Positions 1-5,397 of a stretch of DNA of 5,641 nucleotides are shown in pieces. The first letter of the stretch is position 1. Every line of letters starts with the position of its first letter. Under the pieces are notes generated by a model. The model saw only the letters and a list, made by a program, of their open reading frames with translations. It did no database searches and was not told where the DNA came from. The translations under genes were made by a program, and so were the position numbers. The stretch comes from CAYGAG01 sp964347765 (GTDB lineage: Archaea; Thermoproteota; Bathyarchaeia; Bathyarchaeales; Bathycorpusculaceae), in assembly GCA_964347765.1 (NCBI GenBank), contig CAYGAG010000098.1:1-5641 (forward strand). The letters are read 5' to 3'.

Positions 1-695
1 AATGGTTAAGAATGTCGAAGCAAGATGTTGCTTCTGTGAATTTGGATCCAGGGGTCCTAAGACTTCCATACTCCCCGAGCGTGGATGTAAGAAGCTATGT
101 GAATGTTGCTCACCTGATGGAGAAATATGGTTTGGGACCTAACGGCGCTCAGGTGATGGCCGCTGACTTGATTGCTGATGAAATCGACGAAATATCGAAA
201 GAGATCGAGGATTTAAAGTCAGATATCGTTTTGGTGGATACGCCTGGTCAGATGGAACTATTCGCTTTCAGAATCAGTGGACCGTACATAGCGAACGAGC
301 TTACAGAGGAACCTAAAGCCACAGTCTATCTGTTTGACGCTGTCTTCTCAGCTGACCCGCTCAACTACGTTTCGAACCTGTTTCTGTCGGCTGCCGTACA
401 CAACCGTTTCCTTGTTCCTCAAATACATCTTCTGTCTAAATGTGATCTGCTCCCTCGAAAGAAAGTTAGGAGGATCTTGGCTTGGTCAGCGGATGGGGAG
501 GCATTGGAAAATGCGATCGAGCAGGAACTAGAAGGAACAAAGCGATTACTAAGTAGAAATATGATGCATTCAATATACGAGCTCGGGTTAGAATTCTTGC
601 TCGTTCCAGTCTCTGCTAAGACGAATGAAGGAATGATAAATTTCAATGCCGCCGTAGAACGGGTATTGTCAAGAGGGAGAAGATACACCTGTTAG
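1..695 (+). CDS. GPN-loop GTPase, 5' end outside window
   Basis: A GPN-loop GTPase, a family whose eukaryotic members help RNA polymerase II assembly and nuclear import; the archaeal members are dimeric cytosolic GTPases of less clear role. The first complete codon is at 3, and 230 residues are visible. The reading frame is open to the window edge, and Trp-Leu-Arg just before the first ATG (position 12) matches the residues that normally precede the VNLDPG segment. That ATG is therefore internal, and the P-loop (G1) lies upstream of the window. Visible motifs (numbered from codon 3): VNLDPG at 12-17, the diagnostic Gly-Pro-Asn loop at 45-47, G3 DTPGQ at 79-83, G4 SKCD at 145-148 and G5 SAK at 204-206. 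All key residues after the P-loop are present. The stop TAG at 693-695 overlaps the stop of the convergent gene. Family assignment is firm; the exact cellular role is not. Confidence 0.95.
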   Translation, partial: WLRMSKQDVASVNLDPGVLRLPYSPSVDVRSYVNVAHLMEKYGLGPNGAQVMAADLIADEIDEISKEIEDLKSDIVLVDTPGQMELFAFRISGPYIANELTEEPKATVYLFDAVFSADPLNYVSNLFLSAAVHNRFLVPQIHLLSKCDLLPRKKVRRILAWSADGEALENAIEQELEGTKRLLSRNMMHSIYELGLEFLLVPVSAKTNEGMINFNAAVERVLSRGRRYTC

Positions 696-1333
696 GAGCA
701 GTCATCGATGAGTGTCCAAGCTGCTGCCAAAGTGCCATATTGAGCTTTCAATGAACTATCAGCGCTTCCTATAACGATCACATCATTCTCTTCAGGTTTG
801 AGAAGTTGAATCATCATTCTAGCGGCTTCCGGGATGTATTCGTCGATGTTATCGCCCACAGAAGGAATCGTCAAACGATTCTTTACGAACAAGATTGTTG
901 TGGCACCTCTTGCACCAGCCATTATTGCCGCGTCGCGCTGTTTCAAACCAGATCTTATCATGTCTCCCCGCGTCTTCACTAGTATGGCAAAACTGTAATT
1001 CCCAAAAGCTAGGCCTGTCTTTTCCAGCTCAATTTTTTTACTGAAAGCCCGCTTGTACTCGTTCCAGAGTCTCAATCCTTTGCCTGTGAGAGTGCAACCT
1101 GCTCTTGTGACCCTTATTATTCCTTCCTTCTTCATTCTATTGATGATTGTTCTTACTACCCCTTCGCCCAATCCCATTCTTTCAGCCAGCCTGCTACGAC
1201 CTATTGATTTGTCAGATATGAGTTCTAGGGCGTATAAAGCATGGAACACTGAGAACGTCGCCGCTGGTCCAGGAGCTGTCTGCTTGACAAGCTTATTCAT
1301 AGTCCGTTTCAGGGTTCTTGTCACTTTTTCCAC
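692..1333 (-). CDS. Winged-helix DNA-binding protein, DUF4443-like
   Basis: A protein of 213 residues and probable transcriptional regulator. Residues about 28-90 form a winged helix-turn-helix (LAERMGLGEGVVRTIINRM followed by a KEGII...LTGKG wing), like MarR/DtxR-type folds. Residues about 110-210 form an alpha/beta domain with the segment LKQRDAAIMAGARGATTI (130-147) and an acidic C-terminus. The two-part layout resembles archaeal DUF4443 proteins, whose C-terminal part may be a ligand sensor; the ligand is unknown and this assignment is from memory of the family. The GTG at 1331-1333 is preferred over the ATG at 1298-1300 because a TATA-like box at 1356-1363 places transcription start almost exactly on it, so the mRNA would be leaderless. 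The gene converges on the GPN GTPase with a 4-nt stop overlap. Pairing with a GPN GTPase may be conserved, but no functional link is proven. Confidence 0.8.
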   Translation of the reverse strand: MEKVTRTLKRTMNKLVKQTAPGPAATFSVFHALYALELISDKSIGRSRLAERMGLGEGVVRTIINRMKKEGIIRVTRAGCTLTGKGLRLWNEYKRAFSKKIELEKTGLAFGNYSFAILVKTRGDMIRSGLKQRDAAIMAGARGATTILFVKNRLTIPSVGDNIDEYIPEAARMMIQLLKPEENDVIVIGSADSSLKAQYGTLAAAWTLIDDCS

Positions 1334-1355
1334 AAGAATATGTTGGACCGTAAAG

Positions 1356-1363
1356 TATTATAG
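1356..1363 (-). promoter_or_regulatory. Probable TATA box for the DUF4443-like gene
   Basis: On the minus strand this reads CTATAATA. Its centre is about 27 nt before the GTG start at 1333, the archaeal TATA-to-start spacing, so transcription would begin at or within 1-2 nt of the start codon. It lies in the 67-nt gap between this gene and the membrane-protein stop. The match to the archaeal consensus is moderate. Confidence 0.5.
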
Positions 1364-1400
1364 CTATTTGTTGAAGAAGTCAGCAGTATCACATTTCGAC

Positions 1401-1835
1401 CTAGAACATGCTCCTCTTTGCATAATATTCTCTTACTATGCCGGCAGTCAAAGCGATCAGACCCACAGCCAACAAGTAGATGAGAGGATAGACGAAGACT
1501 GATAGCATGGCCTCATAGGTGATTGTCGATGGCAGTTGAGGAGAAAAGAACACTGTAATCCACATTATGACAAAAGTTGAAACGCAGCCGACGCCTAAAC
1601 CTACGCTGAGTCCATGGACGAAGCTGCTCCTATCTTCGGTCATGTTGTTGGACGCCAGATTATGCAATAACCCTTTTTCTTCCGGCTTCTGCATAGCCCT
1701 TTTTTCTTCGTCTGTGATGAAGAATTCTTCCGGCTGTTCTACGGTCAATGCCTGTGGTACCGTTACGGTACTTTCATCTGGATAGTCTTCTTCCTCTTGG
1801 TATGCGTCTTCTTGGACCTCATCTTCCGCTTCCAT
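1401..1835 (-). CDS. Small acidic two-helix membrane protein, unknown function
   Basis: The function is not recognised. From the ATG at 1833-1835 the protein has 144 residues; a GTG at 1842-1844 would add three (147). The first 50 or so residues are very acidic (runs of Glu/Asp, with Gln and Pro) and probably disordered. Two hydrophobic segments follow, at about residues 77-98 (GLGVGCVSTFVIMWITVFF) and 109-133 (YPLIYLLAVGLIALTAGI), joined by a short loop, ending in the basic tail REYYAKR. This suggests a helical hairpin with both ends in the cytoplasm and no signal peptide. A TATA-like box at 1870-1877 gives a transcription start near 1847, so the leader is about 3 nt for the GTG or 12 nt for the ATG; GTGA five nt before the ATG is a weak ribosome site. 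Such acidic-tail hairpins may recruit a soluble partner to the membrane, which is only an inference. The next gene starts 67 nt downstream with its own promoter. Confidence 0.8.
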   Translation of the reverse strand: MEAEDEVQEDAYQEEEDYPDESTVTVPQALTVEQPEEFFITDEEKRAMQKPEEKGLLHNLASNNMTEDRSSFVHGLSVGLGVGCVSTFVIMWITVFFSPQLPSTITYEAMLSVFVYPLIYLLAVGLIALTAGIVREYYAKRSMF

Positions 1836-1869
1836 GGTGCTCACTTTTTTTGTTCTCTTGTATAGTAGA

Positions 1870-1877
1870 ATTAATAA
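1870..1877 (-). promoter_or_regulatory. Probable TATA box for the membrane-protein gene
   Basis: On the minus strand this reads TTATTAAT. Its centre lies about 27 nt upstream of 1847, giving a short or absent leader for the gene starting at 1835/1844. The perfect inverted repeat at 1893-1915 lies immediately upstream, where an archaeal activator or repressor site would be expected. Confidence 0.45.
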
Positions 1878-1892
1878 GATTATTCAACTGAG

Positions 1893-1915
1893 GATTCTTA
1901 TTTAGAATAAGAATC
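1893..1915. repeat. Perfect 10-bp inverted repeat, hairpin or operator
   Basis: The arms are GATTCTTATT (1893-1902) and AATAAGAATC (1906-1915), a perfect match, with a 3-nt spacer TAG. CTGAG flanks it directly on both sides (1888-1892 and 1915-1919). It lies 14 nt after the minus-strand stop at 1930 and about 30 bp upstream of the TATA-like box at 1870-1877. It could be a 3' hairpin of the 1930-2193 gene or a dimer binding site for the membrane-protein promoter. No T-tract follows on the minus strand, so a classic terminator is less likely. Confidence 0.75.
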
Positions 1916-1929
1916 TGAGATCCATGATA

Positions 1930-2193
1930 CTACTGCTTCAGACAAGTTTCAGGACAAGTTTTTCGATTGCGTTCTTGACTTTTCCATTCATCGATGTTTC
2001 TAGTGTCGAACTTGTGTTTTCTTTTCCATAAGCCACCACGATTGTGCCACAGATAGAGGTCTATAGATCTTCTCCCTAAAGACTCAAAGACAACGATGGC
2101 CTCCCACAATTTTACGCTCTTGAAGATAGTAACATAGTCAACGACCTTGTAGAAATCGGAAATAGGCAGCTTTTGATCGGTTTCTGATGTCAT
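1930..2193 (-). CDS. Small basic protein of unknown function, probable 3' frameshift
   Basis: A soluble protein of 87 residues as read, with no named function I can give. It is rich in aromatic and basic residues, with a core SIDLYLWHNRGGLWKRKHKF (residues 43-62) that looks like paired beta strands, then an acidic/aromatic turn DEW at 68-70. The ATG at 2191-2193 is fixed by a strong Shine-Dalgarno sequence five nt upstream (2199-2206). The stop of the M29-like gene lies 57 nt upstream, so the two are probably co-transcribed. The last 16 residues (from Ser72, with two Cys and Pro) do not look like the rest. In the +1 frame the same bases encode VKNAIEKLVLKLV and stop at 1938-1940, an amphipathic helix that fits the end of such a protein. 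Removing one A from the AAAA run (T's at 1980-1983) joins the frames into an 84-residue protein. A sequencing error or recent mutation is likely. Confidence 0.75.
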   Translation of the reverse strand: MTSETDQKLPISDFYKVVDYVTIFKSVKLWEAIVVFESLGRRSIDLYLWHNRGGLWKRKHKFDTRNIDEWKSQERNRKTCPETCLKQ

Positions 2194-2198
2194 CCTTA

Positions 2199-2206
2199 CT
2201 CCTCCT
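2199..2206 (-). promoter_or_regulatory. Strong Shine-Dalgarno site for the 1930-2193 gene
   Basis: On the minus strand this reads AGGAGGAG, close to the archaeal consensus GGAGGTGA, and is separated from the ATG by TAAGG. It decides the start and supports this small frame as a real gene. It also contrasts with the upstream M29-like gene, which has no such site; internal operon genes in archaea often have Shine-Dalgarno sites while first genes are leaderless. Confidence 0.8.
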
Positions 2207-2250
2207 CTGAAATCGGCTTTTGTGTCTTGCTGCTAACTAGTCTCTTGGCT

Positions 2251-3258
2251 TTAGAAGATTCCACTACTAAGTACGTTGAAGTTTGTTCCATTCTCGTTTA
2301 TGATTTCCACGGTGGGTTCTGAGACTAGGAGGTCCATATGGTTCTTTGAATGATTCTTTCCTTCAGGCATATCTGTATTGTTGCCGAATGCTATGTGAAT
2401 CGTGCCGAGGATCTTCTCAGCTTCTAAGAACCCTTCTACAAATCTAGCCTTCGGATTGATGCCGAAGGCGAATTCGCCTACAGTATCCGACCACTCATCG
2501 GTCGCTAGGGAAGTCTTCACTCTCTTTAGCACTTCGGCGTCCGCAGAACGGACCTCTTGGGCTTTGCCCTCTTGGATCTTTATCTCCAGTGGTGTGTTCA
2601 GTGGTCCTATGCCTCCTATAGCCATGTCGCACACCAATCTCCCTTGCAGGGAATTCTCGACGGGAGCTACTATGACCTCTCCTGTGGGAAGGTTCATCCA
2701 CTTCATTGTCTTCCAGTCAAACTTTGTGTCTGTGAAGAAAGGTCTTCCCATAGCACTTAGCGAAAGCTGCGTTCCTGCCGCACTGGTCACCTTGACTTTG
2801 GCGGCTTGACCCAGTCTTTCGATTAGTCTATCTGCGAATGTCTGCATTTTTCGATGTTCCTCAGGTGTCAATGCTAGTGCACCGGCGGTAAGCATGTCCA
2901 ATGTCACACCAGGACAGTGACCTAGACGTGCTTCTCCTTTTGTCTCCATCTTTATGAGTTCTATTCTAAACGGCGTTTCTTCCCGGATTCCGCGTAAGAG
3001 GTTGATGTAGATATCCACACCTTGGTCTGCAAGAATCTTCATGACTTGAGAAGAAACCTCTTTTCGGAAAACATTTTCATGGGTTTCCAGCTGGATCAAC
3101 CGAGTCTGAAGGCCAAGCTTTGAGGCTCCTTCGGCAAAAGCCTTACCGACATCCATCTTTCCAACGTCACAGAAAATGACGACACTTTCACCTTTTCTTG
3201 CTTCCAAGACGCATTTCAATGCGTTTTTTGCAGCTTTCCAGGCATCCATAAATATCAT
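2251..3258 (-). CDS. M29-family aminopeptidase-like metalloprotein
   Basis: A cytosolic protein of 335 residues similar to the thermophilic aminopeptidase (AmpS/AmpT, peptidase M29) family, which removes N-terminal residues from peptides using two metal ions. The N-terminal half (1-150) is an alpha/beta region with GESVVIFCD near 23-31. The C-terminal half carries the metal-ligand pattern: Glu194 (PTGEV), Glu262 (GEFAFG), His288 (GTIHIAFG), then His307-Met-Asp309. The gaps of 68, 26, 19 and 2 residues resemble those between the ligands known in AmpS. It is shorter than the usual 400 or so residues. The catalytic Tyr expected seven residues after the first His is Thr295 here, so peptidase activity is uncertain; ring-cleaving dioxygenases such as NicX share this fold. 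The ATG at 3256-3258 is used; the ATG at 3247-3249 is an alternative. No Shine-Dalgarno site precedes either, which fits a leaderless or short-leader mRNA. Confidence 0.85.
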   Translation of the reverse strand: MIFMDAWKAAKNALKCVLEARKGESVVIFCDVGKMDVGKAFAEGASKLGLQTRLIQLETHENVFRKEVSSQVMKILADQGVDIYINLLRGIREETPFRIELIKMETKGEARLGHCPGVTLDMLTAGALALTPEEHRKMQTFADRLIERLGQAAKVKVTSAAGTQLSLSAMGRPFFTDTKFDWKTMKWMNLPTGEVIVAPVENSLQGRLVCDMAIGGIGPLNTPLEIKIQEGKAQEVRSADAEVLKRVKTSLATDEWSDTVGEFAFGINPKARFVEGFLEAEKILGTIHIAFGNNTDMPEGKNHSKNHMDLLVSEPTVEIINENGTNFNVLSSGIF

Positions 3259-3286
3259 CTGTTTGACATATCTCTATGCCATTGCG

Positions 3287-3298
3287 TGATAAGCTTTT
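3287..3298 (-). promoter_or_regulatory. Weak TATA-like element upstream of the M29-like gene
   Basis: On the minus strand this reads AAAAGCTTATCA, an A-rich BRE-like part followed by CTTATC. It would start transcription about 4-10 nt before the ATG at 3258. It is the best candidate in the 155-nt gap but a poor match to consensus; read-through from the synthetase gene is also possible because no T-rich terminator is visible after 3414. Confidence 0.25.
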
Positions 3299-3330
3299 GG
3301 CTGGGAAACAAGTTTGCTCATTGCCTGGAT

Positions 3331-3366
3331 CATGGCTAACCATGGTTTTTGGCGAATATCCATGGT
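3331..3366. repeat. Helically phased CATGG repeats upstream of the M29-like gene
   Basis: CATGG occurs at 3331, 3341 and 3361, spaced 10 and 20 bp, that is one and two helical turns. The second is inside the 10-bp palindrome AACCATGGTT (3338-3347) and the third is in a palindromic CCATGG (3360-3365). The array lies 30-80 bp upstream of the weak TATA-like element of the M29-like gene and downstream of the synthetase stop. It may be a regulator binding array; chance is possible for so short a word. Confidence 0.4.
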
Positions 3367-3413
3367 GTTGCTTGGTTTTCAAGTGTCAGTATAGGGTATT
3401 TTGCCTTTGAGAT

Positions 3414-4628
3414 TTAGTATAGAGAGACTTTTCCTTGGGCCAGTTCTGTACAAAATGTGTTTATGTTTTCGAGTTCATAGTCGAGTACTCGCTTTATTTC
3501 GCGTCTGACTTTTTCTATGCTGTTGTCTTCTTTCATCACAACTTGGGCGGCTGCAATCGCGGGTTGATCAATGGGCACACCGATTTTGCTCAGCAACCAG
3601 ATGTAGACTTCAGCAACCTCCGGCACCTGTTCGTGCACTTGTTGCGCTATCTTGAATGTCAGGGCATTGTAAATCTTGCCTACGTGGCTGACAGGGTTCT
3701 TGCCTGCTGCAGCTTCCGAGCAGAATGGTCTATTCAAAGATATCAGTCCGTTTACTCGATTTCCTCGTCCGACTTCGCCTGAGTCACCGCTGTCTGCGCT
3801 TGTTCCCAAAACTGTGAGGTATAGCCCTCCCAATCCTCTTCCATGTTCATCCAATGTATTCAGTTGTGCATCAAAGCCTTTATAATGAGTTTTCGTCTTG
3901 ACGAATTTCCTAGTTTGCTCGAGAACCTTCATTTTCCTATCAAAGTATTCTTCTTCGCTTGATATGTAGCGATCTACGAACGCCATTGAAATTGTCAGTT
4001 GCAGATGACTGTTGTTCCTGCAACCCATGACTTTTATGTCTTCGCCTGATTCTGGGAAATGTTTTTTGAACTCTTTGGAATTCAGGAATTTTTCTGTTTT
4101 CTTTACTATCTTCTCTGTTTCAGTCATCGGTGCATAACCTACAGCAGCGGATGTGTCATTGGCTCCTAGGACTTCTCCAGATCGCTTGAATATGTCTATG
4201 AGGCCTACTGAGCCTTGCTTCAGTTCGACTTGATACTTCACATGTTCTTCTGGGTTTACAAACCGCATGTTTTTCCTGAACCAGTTTTTCGCGACTTGTT
4301 CAGCTATTTCTCCTACGTCTATCTGTTCATCGTCTATTTGTGAGGTTGCCCTATCGCCGAAGACGAAAAGCATAGGTTGTTTTACCACTCCTCCGCCGAA
4401 TCTGGGCTCGGATTCCCCTGCTACCAGCAAGGACTTGTCAACGTTGTGATGTAAGATGGTGCCTGCTCTAGCTAGGTATTCTTGGCTGAGACGTACAGAA
4501 ATCTGATCCATAACAGCGTCGCATATGTAGTCTGGGTGTCCAAGTCCTTTTCTCTCAACGATCTCTATGCGCTGTTTCTCCAGTGGTGTCTGTTTTAAAT
4601 CTTCTACAACTATATTCCTCACTTCCAT
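3414..4628 (-). CDS. mat: S-adenosylmethionine synthetase, archaeal type
   Basis: Makes S-adenosylmethionine from methionine and ATP, releasing phosphate and diphosphate; a cytosolic homodimer in the methyl cycle. From the ATG at 4626-4628 it has 404 residues, the usual archaeal length (COG1812/PF01941, distinct from bacterial MetK). Motifs: ERKGLGHPDYICDA at 25-38, GTILHHN at 56-62, GANDTSAAVGYAP at 155-167, GEDIKVMG at 195-202, GTSADSGDSGEVGRGNRVNG at 275-294 and GKNPVSHVGKIYN at 309-321. No key motif is missing. An in-frame TTG at 4667 cannot be the start because the TATA box at 4668-4675 touches it and transcription should begin near 4645. The second of two adjacent ATGs is favoured because GGAG lies 4 nt before it (1 nt before the first, at 4631). 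A GTG at 4620-4622 would give MRNIVV, as in methanogen homologues, and is also possible. It is divergent from the HTH-CBS gene. Confidence 0.97.
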   Translation of the reverse strand: MEVRNIVVEDLKQTPLEKQRIEIVERKGLGHPDYICDAVMDQISVRLSQEYLARAGTILHHNVDKSLLVAGESEPRFGGGVVKQPMLFVFGDRATSQIDDEQIDVGEIAEQVAKNWFRKNMRFVNPEEHVKYQVELKQGSVGLIDIFKRSGEVLGANDTSAAVGYAPMTETEKIVKKTEKFLNSKEFKKHFPESGEDIKVMGCRNNSHLQLTISMAFVDRYISSEEEYFDRKMKVLEQTRKFVKTKTHYKGFDAQLNTLDEHGRGLGGLYLTVLGTSADSGDSGEVGRGNRVNGLISLNRPFCSEAAAGKNPVSHVGKIYNALTFKIAQQVHEQVPEVAEVYIWLLSKIGVPIDQPAIAAAQVVMKEDNSIEKVRREIKRVLDYELENINTFCTELAQGKVSLY

Positions 4629-4667
4629 CATTCTCCAGCAGAGTCTACGTTGTTTGGATGACAACAA

Positions 4668-4675
4668 ATATATAA
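4668..4675 (-). promoter_or_regulatory. TATA box of the mat promoter
   Basis: On the minus strand this reads TTATATAT, preceded by the A-rich AGTAAA that fits a BRE. It is the best TATA box in the window. It predicts transcription start near 4645, giving a leader of about 17 nt before the ATG at 4628 and room for the GGAG ribosome site. It excludes starts upstream of about 4645. Confidence 0.75.
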
Positions 4676-4696
4676 TTTACTGTATCTATTCATATG

Positions 4697-4705
4697 TAAA
4701 AATAA
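4697..4705 (+). promoter_or_regulatory. Possible TATA box of the HTH-CBS gene
   Basis: TAAAAATAA, centred about 26 nt before 4727. Transcription from there leaves a leader of about 22 nt before the ATG at 4749, with no convincing Shine-Dalgarno sequence in it. The element overlaps the first arm of the inverted repeats at 4700-4730, so a bound regulator could block it. Confidence 0.4.
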
Positions 4706-4730
4706 CTGAGGGTTATTTCTGATCATAACC
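4700..4730. promoter_or_regulatory. Alternating inverted half-sites, candidate operator
   Basis: Three alternating half-sites are visible: AAATAAC (4700-4706), GGTTATTT (4711-4718) and ATAACC (4725-4730). The first pair forms a 7-bp inverted repeat with a 5-nt spacer (AAATAAC / GTTATTT). The second pair forms a 6-bp inverted repeat with an 8-nt spacer (GGTTAT / ATAACC). The set covers the probable promoter and transcription start of the HTH-CBS gene and lies about 25 bp behind the mat TATA box. This is typical placement for an autoregulator operator; the binding protein is inferred to be the adjacent HTH-CBS product. Confidence 0.5.
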
Positions 4731-4748
4731 GGTCCTGCGCTTAGAAAG

Positions 4749-5252
4749 ATGAGGAAGAAGGCAGGGTTGACGCAAGAGAGTCTGGCAAGGCTGATTGGTG
4801 TTTCGCAGGCTCACATTGCAAAAATAGAATTAGATAAGGTTGATCCTCGACTTTCAACTGTCAACAAGATCTTGGGGGTTTTGACTGAAGGAAAGAAGAT
4901 TAGATGTAAGGACTTGATGGCTGGGAACGTGATTTTTGCACGTCCAAGTGATAGTGTCCTGAGGGTGAGCCAAGATATGATGAAACATGCAATCTCTCAG
5001 ATGCCAGTGTTGCTGGGCAATAGAGTAGTTGGAGCAATAACAGAAGAAAGCATCATCAGGAATCTGAGTTCAGATATAGCGGACAAGAAAGTCGACCGCA
5101 TTATGGGACCTCCCTTACCTATAGTCTCAGAAGAAACCGCTGTGCAGTCTATACGTCCAGTGCTTGAGAGACATCAAGGCGTATTGGTTGCACGGGGAAA
5201 AGATGTTGTGGGTATAATAACACGATCAGACCTCCTGAAAACCATAGGTTAA
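4749..5252 (+). CDS. XRE-type HTH regulator with paired CBS domains
   Basis: A protein of 167 residues and probable transcription factor of the archaeal HTH-CBS type (COG3620-like). Residues 1-46 are an XRE helix-turn-helix (LTQESLARLIGVSQAHIAKI at 7-26, then DPRLSTV). Residues about 52-105 and 117-167 are two CBS domains with the usual VVGAIT (93-98) and VVGIIT (153-158) strands followed by acidic Ser/Asp helices (SDLL at 160-163). CBS pairs bind adenosyl ligands such as AMP, ATP or S-adenosylmethionine, so the protein may sense one of these. Divergent placement from mat suggests control of SAM synthesis, an inference. The ATG at 4749 is the only ATG start in the frame, but homologous alignment of helix 1 (PALRKMRKKAG) continues 5-8 codons upstream; the frame is open back to a TGA at 4707 with only CTG, ATC or ATA codons as possible starts. 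The true N-terminus is therefore uncertain. Confidence 0.9.
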   Translation: MRKKAGLTQESLARLIGVSQAHIAKIELDKVDPRLSTVNKILGVLTEGKKIRCKDLMAGNVIFARPSDSVLRVSQDMMKHAISQMPVLLGNRVVGAITEESIIRNLSSDIADKKVDRIMGPPLPIVSEETAVQSIRPVLERHQGVLVARGKDVVGIITRSDLLKTIG

Positions 5253-5380
5253 CCAACGAATGTAATGGTGAACTGCTGTTCTTTCAAATGAGAAGATACT
5301 ATAGAACCACAGTTTTGCACTCTGTAGTAACATGTTATTCAAAGTCGGTCGAAGTCAGCTATATGGCAAGAAGTGTTCTG

Positions 5381-5386
5381 AAAAAA
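5381..5386 (-). terminator. T-tract terminator for the right-edge minus gene
   Basis: Six consecutive T's on the minus strand (AAAAAA on the plus strand), 11 nt after the stop at 5398-5400. Archaeal RNA polymerase stops at such T-runs without needing a hairpin. The rest of the gap 5253-5397 between the convergent genes shows no gene and no convincing T-tract for the HTH-CBS transcript. Confidence 0.55.
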
Positions 5387-5397
5387 GATCATGGTGT

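Noticed and set aside
12..14. ATG at 12 as the start of the GPN GTPase
   Set aside because: The frame is open upstream, Trp-Leu-Arg before it matches the family, and a start here would remove the essential P-loop.
1053..1502. Plus-strand open frame of 149 residues
   Set aside because: It is antisense to the DUF4443-like and membrane-protein genes and covers their promoter gap; its hydrophobic runs come from complementing real coding sequence.
1893..1915. Inverted repeat as a classic intrinsic terminator
   Set aside because: The stem is AT-rich and no T-tract follows it on the minus strand.
2402..2809. Plus-strand open frame of 135 residues
   Set aside because: It is wholly antisense to the M29-like gene, whose metal-ligand motifs prove the minus strand is coding.
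3188..3382. Minus-strand open frame of 64 residues over the M29-like gene start
   Set aside because: It overlaps the M29-like coding region in another frame, lacks a ribosome site or promoter, and has no protein-like pattern.
4629..4667. TTG start for S-adenosylmethionine synthetase adding 13 residues
   Set aside because: The TATA box at 4668-4675 immediately precedes it and transcription should start near 4645; the added residues (Arg/Cys/Trp-rich) do not match the family N-terminus.
5253..5397. Small RNA or tRNA gene in the convergent gap
   Set aside because: No cloverleaf, A/B box pair or CCA-type end is visible; only weak palindromes such as AACATGTT at 5329-5336.
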